NCBI GenBank assembly: GCA_012514775.1
Contig: JAAYZQ010000559.1
Location: 1-5,996, forward strand
DNA from: Anaerolineaceae bacterium
GTDB lineage: Bacteria; Chloroflexota; Anaerolineae; JAAYZQ01
Direction of reading: 5' to 3'
DNA: 5,996 bases
Shown here: positions 1-5,838 of the stretch, piece after piece
How positions within the stretch are numbered: the first letter of the stretch is position 1
How the letters are laid out: every line of letters begins with the position of its first letter
The notes under the pieces: model-generated
Database searches by the model: none
What the model was told of the DNA's origin: nothing
Seen by the model: only the letters and a program-made list of their open reading frames with translations
Translations under genes and position numbers: made by a program

Positions 1-703
1 ACTCGAGGCGCTCGACGTTGCGCTCCAGGCTCTCCAGGCCCTGGCCAAAATCGGGTATGACGACGACCCTGCGGCAGTTCACCTCCCGCGCGATCTCCAG
101 GTTCGAGCCGTTGACGCTCAGGAGATAGTCAAAGCCGGCCCGGTTCGCCCGCAAAACGTCCTCGCGGTGGAAGGTGTCGAGGCTGACGCGAAAGCCGCGG
201 GCCTTGAGCTCTTGCAGCACCTCCACAATGTGCGGAAAGTCACCCCCGGCCAGCCAGCCCAGGTCCAGGACGTCGGCGCCGCTCTGGCGGTAGTACTCGG
301 CCTGGGCCAACAACTGCTCCATGGGCCACAGGGGCGCATCGGCAATCTCGGCCAGGATCTGGCATTCGTAGGCGGACAGATCCACCGCCTGGCCCTCGAC
401 CCCGAACCAACGGGGGATATCCAGCAGGTCCTTGGGGCCCCGCTCAACCCGGGCGCCCGTCCGGGCCTCCAGGTCGGCCAGGTCGCCCTGGCACCAACCG
501 GGCACCAGGATCAGGTCGACGTCGCCCTCGTAGGACAGCCTGGGAACGATCCACTCCACAGACAGGAACGCGGCCACGGTGATGGGCAGCTCGGCGACAG
601 CATAGTCGAAATCGCGCTCCATGCGGTCCAGGAGGTCCCGCAGGGGCCCGGCCGCCAGGTGGCCGGTGACAAACAACACGCGGCGGGGCTGGGGGCCGGT
701 CAT
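1..703 (-). CDS. Dihydropteroate synthase-like protein, H4MPT biosynthesis (3' part cut by window edge)
   Basis: The open frame starts at ATG 703 and has no stop before the left edge, giving 234 residues of a protein whose relatives are, as I recall, about twice as long. Residues 1-105 form an N-terminal domain typical of the DHPS-related proteins of bacterial H4MPT clusters (FVTGHLAAGPLRDLL near 11-25, RGPKDLLDIPRWFG near 88-101). From about residue 125 a TIM barrel like that of dihydropteroate synthase begins: SGADVLDLGW (141-150) matches the pterin-site strand, VSLDTF (173-178) the SVDT-type strand, and LLSVNGSN (194-201) and VVVIPDFG (213-220) later strands. Such proteins are assigned to pterin-aminobenzoate coupling or a related step in the cytoplasm; the exact reaction in bacteria is not certain. 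The start is supported by GGAGG seven bases upstream (711-715) and by the ATGA overlap with the flavoprotein gene, which implies translational coupling. Confidence 0.85.
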   Translation of the reverse strand, partial: MTGPQPRRVLFVTGHLAAGPLRDLLDRMERDFDYAVAELPITVAAFLSVEWIVPRLSYEGDVDLILVPGWCQGDLADLEARTGARVERGPKDLLDIPRWFGVEGQAVDLSAYECQILAEIADAPLWPMEQLLAQAEYYRQSGADVLDLGWLAGGDFPHIVEVLQELKARGFRVSLDTFHREDVLRANRAGFDYLLSVNGSNLEIAREVNCRRVVVIPDFGQGLESLERNVERLE

Positions 704-1227
704 GCCAGCGCCTCCAGGGCGCCCCTCAGCTCGTCGAGGCTGGAGACGACGGTGACTCCCGGGAAGGAGCACAGGCGGGCGACCATTTCCAGGTCCACCG
801 GCCGGGGAAAGACCTTGACCAACTCGCCGCCCGGGCCGGGCGATTCCATCTCGGGCGCCACGTCGGTGGGCAGGACGATGACCGGCACGCGGGACTTGCC
901 TGCCTGGGCAAAGAGGTTGGTGATGAGGCTGTCGGCGATGCCGTGGACAAACTTGGCGGTGCTGTTGCCCGTCGCCGGGGCCACGACGAGGCAGTTGTAT
1001 TCGCCCCGGAAAAAGCGGGCGACGTGGGGGGCGCTTGCCCCGGTCCGGCTTTCGCGGTAGAGGCGCCGGGCGCCCCCGGCCAGGCGCGCCTCCAGGCCGT
1101 ACATGCGCACCACCTCCTCGGCCGCCCTGGACAGGAACAGGTGCACGTCGGGCAGGCCGGCGACGACCTCGGCACAGCCCGCCAGGAAGTGGCCGGCCCC
1201 GGTGATGCCCCAGGCGACACACGCCAT
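700..1227 (-). CDS. Flavoprotein of the DmrB/AfpA (HFCD) family, probable dihydromethanopterin reductase
   Basis: The 175-residue protein has the Rossmann-like flavoprotein fold of the HFCD group. GITGAG (7-12) forms the first phosphate loop. APATGNSTAKFVHGIAD (83-99) followed by TNLFAQAGKSRVPVIVLPTD (103-122) is the FMN-binding core, and the C-terminal helix carries SSLDELRGAL. The closest described relatives are archaeoflavoprotein AfpA and DmrB, which reduces dihydromethanopterin to H4MPT with an FMN cofactor. Only four cysteines are present (3, 18, 79, 153), with no CxxC cluster, so there is no appended ferredoxin domain and an external electron donor would be needed. The ATG lies one base after the stop of the LarC-like gene, and its stop overlaps the start of the DHPS-like gene as ATGA. 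This placement next to a pterin gene supports the reductase role; the substrate is inferred. Another HFCD activity, such as a decarboxylase, cannot be excluded. Confidence 0.85.
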   Translation of the reverse strand: MACVAWGITGAGHFLAGCAEVVAGLPDVHLFLSRAAEEVVRMYGLEARLAGGARRLYRESRTGASAPHVARFFRGEYNCLVVAPATGNSTAKFVHGIADSLITNLFAQAGKSRVPVIVLPTDVAPEMESPGPGGELVKVFPRPVDLEMVARLCSFPGVTVVSSLDELRGALEALA

Positions 1228-1228
1228 G

Positions 1229-3253
1229 CTAGCCTCCGGTCCCCAGGGGCGGCTTGATGTAACCGCCGGCCCCCTCCATGGCGCCCACCACCAGGTGGTC
1301 GACGCGCCCGTTCACCGCCTCCAGCTTGCCGTACGCCTCCACCGTGGCGCCAGGCTCGGCGACGTCGCAGTAGAGCCCCTCGTGGGAGACGATGGCGCGC
1401 ACGCCGGCGGCTTCCGCGTCGCCCTCCAGGACCTCCACGCCCTCCACGCGATAGATGGCCGGCAGGAACAGGGCTTCGGAAACGTCCGCGAGCACGGCCC
1501 GCAGGCGGGCGAGTCCCCGGGCCCGGTACGTCCGCTGGCCGTACTCCTCGTCTATCTCCTCGTCGCGCCGGATGGCGTGGATAGAGACGTAGCGGGGGCC
1601 AAAGTAGCCATAGTTCCAGCGGCGGCGGGCCAGGTAGGCCGCCTCGTCAACGGACAGGGGATGATGCTCGGCCACCCGCGCGCACCACCCCGCGCGCTCC
1701 TCAGCCGACGGACGGCGAAACTCGTCCGTCCCCTCCGGCCCCAGCCGGTCGCGGAGCAGGGCAGCCTCGGCCCGGCCATAGACCAGGAGGTCGATGTCGG
1801 AAAAGTCCGGGTTGTGGGTCGCGGTCAGGAGCGAGCCGGTCACCCCCATGTCGTGGGCGGACAGCCCGGCCAGGCCCGCAATATAGTCCACCAGGGCGCA
1901 CGTCTCCTCCTCCAGCGCATCCCGGGGGCCGGCCAGGATCTCTTGCAGGCGCTCCCGCGGCCGGAAGTAGCGGGCCACGCAGTCGCGCGGCACCATGGAA
2001 AAGCGAATGTCGCGCACGGGGCAATCGGAGACATAGTGCGGATAGTTGGCTTCCAGGTAGCGCAGCGTGCCGGCGACGGTGGAGACGTGGTAGTGCGCCA
2101 GCTCGCGGCGGTAGGCCCTCTCTCCGTCACGCCACTTGCCCCCCGGATCGGGCGTGTATTTCAGGTAGGCCGTGTGGCGGTCGGGCGGGTGCAGGTAGCC
2201 GGTCACGCAAAAGAGCATGCCTTCCCGGGTCTGCAGAAAATCCCGATCCTTGGGCTTTTCGCCGGCCGCCGGACCCTGGGCCGCCTCCCCGGCACAGGGG
2301 TCGTCCTCCCCAGGATCCGCACCCGCGGTGTCCTCCTGGTGGCCGTGGCCGCCGTGCTCGTGCCCCGCGTGATCGTGCCCCACGTGATCGTGGCCGCCAT
2401 GTTCGTGCGCCGCATGGCCGTGTTCGCCGTGGTCGTGGCCGCCGTGGTCGTGGCCGCCGTGCTCGTGGCCATGATGGTCGTGATGGCCGTGGCCCCCGTG
2501 CCCGGCCTCCGCCGCTTCTTCCCCGTCCTCCGCCCCGCCGAGGGTCTCCCCGATAGAGATGCGCAGCAGGTTGGGAAGGGTCAGCTCCCGGGTGCCCGCC
2601 CCGTAGCCGATCTGATCGACGCGCATGGCCGGGCCGGGGCCAAAGCCGGCAGCCAGCGACGCGAGGATGGCGGCGCCCGTGGGCGTCACCAGCTCGGCTT
2701 CCACGTCGCGGCCATAGATGGGAACGCCCTTCAGCAGCTCCGCGGTGGCCGGCGCCGGCACCGGGATGACGCCGTGGGCGCAGGTGATGGTGCCGCGGCC
2801 GACGTGGACGTGGGAGGCATAGGCCCGCTCCACGCCCAGCAGCCAGAAGCCCGTCACCGCCCCTACGACGTCGACGATGGCGTCCAGCGCCCCCACCTCG
2901 TGAAAGTGGACGTGGTCGACGGGCATGCCGTGGACCCTGGCCTCCGCCTGGGCCAGCCGGCGAAAGATGGACAGGCTGCGGGCCTGGACGGGAGCGGGCA
3001 GCCCGCTGCCCTTGATAATCTCCTCGATGTCGTGCAGGTGGCGCGCCACGCCCTGCTCCTCGGTCTCGACCTCGACGTGGATGCCCCGCAGCCCCTTGCG
3101 CCGCACCTCGCCGGCGACGATGCGGTAACCATCCAGGCCCAGCCTGGCCAGCTCCGCCTCCAGTCGCTCCAGCGACAGGCCGGCGTCCAGCAACGCCCCC
3201 AGGACCATGTTGCCGCTGATGCCGGCGAAACAGTCCAGGTATGCTATCCTCAT
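1229..3253 (-). CDS. LarC N-terminal domain fused through a His-rich linker to a pol-beta-type nucleotidyltransferase
   Basis: This 674-residue protein has three parts. Residues 1-236 are a LarC (DUF111) N-terminal domain: LDCFAGISGNM (6-16), HFHEVGALDAIVD (116-128), CAHGVIPVPAPATAELLKG (158-176), LVTPTGAA (188-195) and GYGAGT (216-221). LarC inserts nickel into the pincer cofactor of lactate racemase in a CTP-dependent reaction. Residues 251-305 are a His-rich linker with 24 histidines, probably metal binding. Residues 336-674 match the whole neighbouring nucleotidyltransferase, with LHPPDR (354-359), the GS...SDID signature (473-488) and a C-terminal GLYCDVAEPG-type beta region. The canonical LarC C-terminal domain (ETNIDDM-type motif) is not seen, although ordinary LarC is only about 400 residues long. 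Asp of the usual GISGDM is Asn15 here. ATG 3253 was chosen because it gives a textbook LarC N-terminus and has a strong ribosome site; the longer open frame upstream overlaps the next gene. The domain content is clear, but whether it makes pincer cofactor is inference. Confidence 0.88.
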   Translation of the reverse strand: MRIAYLDCFAGISGNMVLGALLDAGLSLERLEAELARLGLDGYRIVAGEVRRKGLRGIHVEVETEEQGVARHLHDIEEIIKGSGLPAPVQARSLSIFRRLAQAEARVHGMPVDHVHFHEVGALDAIVDVVGAVTGFWLLGVERAYASHVHVGRGTITCAHGVIPVPAPATAELLKGVPIYGRDVEAELVTPTGAAILASLAAGFGPGPAMRVDQIGYGAGTRELTLPNLLRISIGETLGGAEDGEEAAEAGHGGHGHHDHHGHEHGGHDHGGHDHGEHGHAAHEHGGHDHVGHDHAGHEHGGHGHQEDTAGADPGEDDPCAGEAAQGPAAGEKPKDRDFLQTREGMLFCVTGYLHPPDRHTAYLKYTPDPGGKWRDGERAYRRELAHYHVSTVAGTLRYLEANYPHYVSDCPVRDIRFSMVPRDCVARYFRPRERLQEILAGPRDALEEETCALVDYIAGLAGLSAHDMGVTGSLLTATHNPDFSDIDLLVYGRAEAALLRDRLGPEGTDEFRRPSAEERAGWCARVAEHHPLSVDEAAYLARRRWNYGYFGPRYVSIHAIRRDEEIDEEYGQRTYRARGLARLRAVLADVSEALFLPAIYRVEGVEVLEGDAEAAGVRAIVSHEGLYCDVAEPGATVEAYGKLEAVNGRVDHLVVGAMEGAGGYIKPPLGTGG
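1233..1237 (-). promoter_or_regulatory. Ribosome binding site of the flavoprotein gene inside the larC-like 3' end
   Basis: GGAGG lies five bases before the ATG at 1227 and is formed by the last Gly codons of the upstream gene (GGA GGC TAG). It fixes the flavoprotein start and means ribosomes finishing the LarC-like protein reach the next start directly, favouring coupled translation. Confidence 0.7.
2336..2470 (-). repeat. 15-bp tandem repeat encoding the His-rich linker (about nine GHxHx units)
   Basis: Residues 262-306 of the LarC-like protein read as nine five-residue units of the form GHEHG / GHDHG / GHDHA with a few variants such as EHGHA and AHEHG. At the DNA level this is an imperfect 15-bp tandem repeat built around GTGGTCGTGGCCGCC on the plus strand. 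A less regular His-rich stretch (residues 251-261) precedes it. Such tracts bind Ni or Zn in nickel chaperones such as HypB, SlyD and UreE. The repeat can change in length by slippage and could also be mis-assembled. Confidence 0.85.
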
Positions 3254-3259
3254 GAACGA

Positions 3260-3268
3260 CCTCACCTC
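3260..3268 (-). promoter_or_regulatory. Ribosome binding site of the larC-like gene
   Basis: GAGGTGAGG lies six bases upstream of the ATG at 3253 and decides the start against the longer upstream open frame. The 58-base gap between this gene and the preceding nucleotidyltransferase gene holds only this site; no terminator-like hairpin is visible, so read-through from the upstream gene is likely. Confidence 0.75.
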
Positions 3269-3311
3269 TCTAGAAGTATCCGGCGGCACACGATGGCCCC
3301 GGAATGCAGCC

Positions 3312-4328
3312 TCAGGGCCGGGCCAGGAGCCAATCGCCGGCCTGCCCGCCGACGACCAGGCGATGGTGGCCCTTGCCCGTCTCGCAGGCGACCCTCTCCA
3401 CGCTGCCGCGCGCCTCGACGATCTCTCCGGCCCGCGCCTGGTCGCTGAACCGGCCGCGGAAGGAGACGATCTCTTGCAGGTCATCGACCATGACCCCGTC
3501 CAGGACGGTGACCTGGCGCAGCGCATAGCGGCACGGCGTCCAGATGGCATCGCCATCGCCGGCGACGGTGGCCCTGACCGTGGCCTGGCCCACGGGCTGG
3601 TAGCGCCGATCGCCGTACGTCTCGTCCAACTCGCCGGGATGCTTGACAAACCGCAGGAAGAAGGAGCGGCCGCGATAGCGGCCCTCGTTGACCTTGCGGC
3701 GCTGGAGGCGGGCGAAATCGTGAAACGTGAGGGGGGTATCCGGGCTGTGGGCCGCGTGCAGCCCTCGAAGCTCTTTCTCGTCCAGCGGGCGGATGGGGCC
3801 ACCCGCCTGGCGAAACAGCCCGGCGACGGCGCGGTGGACCGCCCGGCCGGCCTCCTCGCCATAGACCAGCAGATCGAGGTCCGAATCCGGCCGGTGCGTG
3901 CCGAGCATCACCGAGCCCGAGACCCCCAGGCCGGACCACGGCACGCCCGCTGCCTCTTGCAACCCCCCGGCCAGGCCCAGGGCATCCTCTTCCACGGGAT
4001 CGGCCGGCCCCGACCGGCGGAGGCGGGCCAGGAAAGCGCAGGGGTCGTGGACGGCCGCCACGCTGGCGCGGGGCACGCTCTGCGCCTCGATGCCGAGGAT
4101 CGGATCGTTGCACAGGTACTCGGGGTGCCGCGCCCGCAACAGGTCCACCTGATCCTCGAAGCGATAGACCCGGCGATAGGCCAGTCCCTCCCGCTGCCGG
4201 TCCCCCAGGGGATCGGGCAGGTAGCGCAAATAGGCAATCCATCGATCGGGGGGATGGAGACTGCCCTTCACGGTGAAAATCCAGCCGTCGATGGTCTCGA
4301 CGGCAAATCCCTCGACGACTCGTTGCAT
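3312..4328 (-). CDS. Stand-alone pol-beta-type nucleotidyltransferase, paralogue of the LarC fusion's C-terminal half
   Basis: The 338-residue protein is cytoplasmic, with no signal peptide or membrane segment. Residues 7-45 hold the conserved front block (KGSLHPPDR at 21-29, AYLRYLPDP at 32-40). The nucleotidyltransferase core has VSGSVMLGTHRPDSDLDLLVYG around 136-157, giving GS at 138-139 and metal-binding Asp150 and Asp152; a third carboxylate is not obvious. HDFARLQRRKVNEGRY (203-218) follows, and a C-terminal beta-rich segment (about 245-338) contains EIVSFRGRFSDQARAGEIVEA. It aligns end to end with residues 336-674 of the downstream LarC-like protein. Similar proteins occur mainly in archaea and are usually annotated only as nucleotidyltransferase or 'DNA polymerase subunit beta'; I know of no proven substrate. 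It heads the leftward block and is probably co-transcribed with the LarC-like gene. Start 4328 was preferred over ATG 4334 because the ribosome site is eight bases from 4328 but only two from 4334. Confidence 0.82.
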   Translation of the reverse strand: MQRVVEGFAVETIDGWIFTVKGSLHPPDRWIAYLRYLPDPLGDRQREGLAYRRVYRFEDQVDLLRARHPEYLCNDPILGIEAQSVPRASVAAVHDPCAFLARLRRSGPADPVEEDALGLAGGLQEAAGVPWSGLGVSGSVMLGTHRPDSDLDLLVYGEEAGRAVHRAVAGLFRQAGGPIRPLDEKELRGLHAAHSPDTPLTFHDFARLQRRKVNEGRYRGRSFFLRFVKHPGELDETYGDRRYQPVGQATVRATVAGDGDAIWTPCRYALRQVTVLDGVMVDDLQEIVSFRGRFSDQARAGEIVEARGSVERVACETGKGHHRLVVGGQAGDWLLARP

Positions 4329-4336
4329 CACCATAA

Positions 4337-4342
4337 CCTTCC
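4337..4342 (-). promoter_or_regulatory. Ribosome binding site choosing between two nearby ATGs of the nucleotidyltransferase gene
   Basis: GGAAGG lies eight bases before ATG 4328 and two bases before ATG 4334 (the reading is ATG GTG ATG). Standard spacing favours 4328. If the TATAAT box just upstream is real, the transcript may begin inside or beside this site, and a near-leaderless start at 4334 would then be possible. Confidence 0.5.
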
Positions 4343-4343
4343 C

Positions 4344-4373
4344 ATTATACCGCCGGCCGGCCCCGGGCCGCAA
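4344..4373 (-). promoter_or_regulatory. Candidate sigma70-type promoter for the leftward nucleotidyltransferase-larC block
   Basis: A perfect TATAAT (4344-4349) stands out in GC-rich surroundings, with a weak TTGCGG (4368-4373) at 18-bp spacing as a possible -35. A start six to seven bases downstream of the box would fall near 4337-4338, only a few bases before ATG 4334. The placement is plausible for the first gene of the block, but the -35 is poor and the single box could be chance. Confidence 0.35.
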
Positions 4374-4471
4374 ACCCATCGACACTCCTGCCCGGCCGCC
4401 GCGCGCAGTTGCGCAAAGGGCCAAAGTGTGGTTAACTCCGGGGACACCCGGTTCGAGGATGAACGACGACC

Positions 4472-5182
4472 ATGCAACTGCTTATCAGCGTGACGACAGA
4501 GGACGAAGTAGCGGCGGCCCTGGAAGGGGGCGCCGACATTATCGACGTCAAGAACCCGGCCGAAGGGGCCCTGGGGGCCAGTTTCCCCTGGGTCCTGCGC
4601 CGAGTACGAGCGGCCACCCCCCAGGGGGTGCCGGTGAGCGCTGCCCTGGGCGACGCGCCCAACCTGCCGGGCAGCGTGGCCCTGGCGGCGTTGGGCGCCG
4701 CAACCTGCGGGCTCGAGTACGTCAAGGTGGGCCTGATGGGGCCGCGTACGGAGGACGAGGCTCTGTTCCTGCTGCGGGGCGTCTGCCGGGCCGTGGCCGA
4801 GTTCTCGCCCCGAACGTGGGTCATTGCCGCTGCCTATGCCGACGCCCACCGCGTGGGCGCGTTTCCGCCCCTGGACCTGCCCGGGGTGGCCGCCGAGGCT
4901 GGCGCCCGCGGCTGTCTCCTGGACACCGCCGTCAAGGCGGGGGACAACCTCTTTACGCACCTGGACGACGGCCAGCTGGCCCGGTTCGTCGAGGAGTGCC
5001 GCCGGCTCCATCTGCTCTCCGCCCTGGCCGGCTCCCTGACCGCCGCCGACGTTCCGCGGGTCCGGACCATTGGCCCCGAAATTATCGGCTTCCGCACCGC
5101 CGCGTGCCGGGGCGACCGGGTGCACGGCCGGATCGATGCCAGCAAGGTACGTCAACTGAAGTCGCTCCTCGCCACGCCCTGA
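4472..5182 (+). CDS. mfnB: (5-formylfuran-3-yl)methyl phosphate synthase (MfnB)
   Basis: MfnB condenses two glyceraldehyde-3-phosphate molecules to 4-(hydroxymethyl)-2-furancarboxaldehyde phosphate, the furan precursor of methanofuran. The 236-residue protein is a full-length TIM barrel of the DUF556 family. The expected active-site residues fall at the same numbers as in the Methanocaldococcus enzyme as I recall it: Asp25 and Lys27 in IIDVKNPAEGALGA, Lys85 in YVKVGL, Asp151 and Lys155 in LLDTAVKAG. The C-terminal GSLTAADVPRV (about 202-212) and GFRTAACRG (about 221-229) are phosphate-binding strands. ATG 4472 is the only sensible start, since an in-frame stop lies at 4460-4462; a GAGG at 4455-4458 is rather far upstream (13 bases). 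It is the only plus-strand gene here and converges on mfnE, overlapping it by 31 bases at the 3' ends. Its product leads, after transamination, to the substrate of MfnE. Confidence 0.95.
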   Translation: MQLLISVTTEDEVAAALEGGADIIDVKNPAEGALGASFPWVLRRVRAATPQGVPVSAALGDAPNLPGSVALAALGAATCGLEYVKVGLMGPRTEDEALFLLRGVCRAVAEFSPRTWVIAAAYADAHRVGAFPPLDLPGVAAEAGARGCLLDTAVKAGDNLFTHLDDGQLARFVEECRRLHLLSALAGSLTAADVPRVRTIGPEIIGFRTAACRGDRVHGRIDASKVRQLKSLLATP

Positions 5183-5838
5183 CCGGCGGCAACCCGGGTT
5201 CCCGTGGTCGCACCCGTGGACAACAGCTCCACCAATCGCTCCGGGTGCCGGCCGTTGACCAGCCACAGCTCCAGGCTGTAGCGGGCCACAAGGCCGGGCA
5301 GGTGCCCGTCCACGACCCCAAACCTCCCCAGCTCGGACGCCGGGACGCTCCCTCGCAAGCGGGCACCGCCCGCCGCCGGCGTGCCGTCGAGCACACCGTC
5401 GACGTCCTTGAGGAGGGCCAGGAGCGGCGCCCGGGCCCGCCCGGCGACCCAGGCCGCGATGGAATCGGACGTGACGTCCCACGTGTGGGGCAACGGATCG
5501 GCGGCGTACAGCAGCGCCCAGGGGAGCAAAATGGGCACGCGGCCGGCCCCCGCCACGTCGCGCGCCGCGGCCAGGCTGCGCACCGGCTCGCCCCCCGGAA
5601 CCTGGTCGGCCAGCAGCCAGCCGTACTGGTCCATGCCCAGGATGGCCATCCAGTGGGCGGTGCTGTCGCCCAGGCGGAACCTCCGGTCCTGGTCGCGGAC
5701 GGCGTCGGCAAAGGGGCCGCCGCCCGGCACCACCAGGAGGGAATGGCGCCTGCCCAGCTCGGCCAGGCGCCGGCCGAGGGCCGGGAGGCCATCGCCCCGG
5801 CAGAGGCTGCCGCCGACCTTCACGACTGCCTGGATCAT
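5152..5838 (-). CDS. mfnE: [5-(aminomethyl)furan-3-yl]methyl phosphate kinase (MfnE)
   Basis: MfnE phosphorylates aminomethylfuran phosphate to the diphosphate that is joined to tyramine in methanofuran synthesis. The 228-residue protein has the amino-acid-kinase fold: KVGGSL (7-12) for phosphate binding, VVPGGGPFADAVR (36-48), the family block HWMAILGMDQYGW (62-74), DPLPHTWDVTSDSIAAW (114-130) with the catalytic and substrate region, LLKDVDGV (142-149), and a late GTRV (213-216). The length fits the family. The start at 5838 overlaps the stop of the upstream hydantoinase-like gene as ATGA, with a modest AGGGG just ahead. The 3' end overlaps mfnB tail to tail by 31 bases, so the last ten codons of each gene are antisense to each other. 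Other amino-acid kinases (acetylglutamate or aspartate kinase) are less likely because of the HWMAILGMDQYG block and the mfnB neighbour. Confidence 0.92.
   Translation of the reverse strand: MIQAVVKVGGSLCRGDGLPALGRRLAELGRRHSLLVVPGGGPFADAVRDQDRRFRLGDSTAHWMAILGMDQYGWLLADQVPGGEPVRSLAAARDVAGAGRVPILLPWALLYAADPLPHTWDVTSDSIAAWVAGRARAPLLALLKDVDGVLDGTPAAGGARLRGSVPASELGRFGVVDGHLPGLVARYSLELWLVNGRHPERLVELLSTGATTGTRVAAGQGVARSDFS

Larger units (their letters stand above)
4329..4471. other. Divergent intergenic region between the nucleotidyltransferase gene and mfnB
   Basis: This is the only sizeable non-coding stretch of the window and must hold the control signals for both directions. On the minus side are the TATAAT box and the GGAAGG site. 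Small symmetric elements are CCGGCCGG (4353-4360), CGGCC/GGCCG (4358-4370), TTGCGCAA (4409-4416), GTTAAC (4431-4436) and CCGGG-GACA-CCCGG (4438-4451). For mfnB a weak TTGCGC (4409-4414) with TTAACT (4432-4437) at 17-bp spacing can be proposed, but it matches the consensus poorly. No riboswitch or RNA gene is recognisable. Confidence 0.5.

Noticed and set aside
167..1060. Plus-strand open frame of 297 codons
   Set aside because: It is antisense to the DHPS-like and flavoprotein genes and has no recognisable domain or ribosome site.
2336..2470. Possible CRISPR or minisatellite reading of the 15-bp repeats
   Set aside because: The units are contiguous without spacers, stay in frame and encode a His-rich linker.
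1103..3448. Long plus-strand open frame of 781 codons, with an apparent Val/Ala-rich membrane-like stretch
   Set aside because: It is the complement of the larC-like gene. The hydrophobic stretch is the antisense reading of the His repeat, and no family motif appears.
3254..3862. Upstream extension of the LarC-like reading frame to a start at 3862
   Set aside because: It lies antiphase inside the nucleotidyltransferase gene, is Arg/Ser/Pro-rich shadow sequence, and the LarC N-terminus with its own ribosome site begins at 3253.
4329..4424. N-terminal extension of the nucleotidyltransferase to an ATG at 4424
   Set aside because: The extra 32 residues are Arg/Gly-rich, have no counterpart in the paralogous domain, and cover the promoter-like region. 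The match to the paralogue begins just after 4328.
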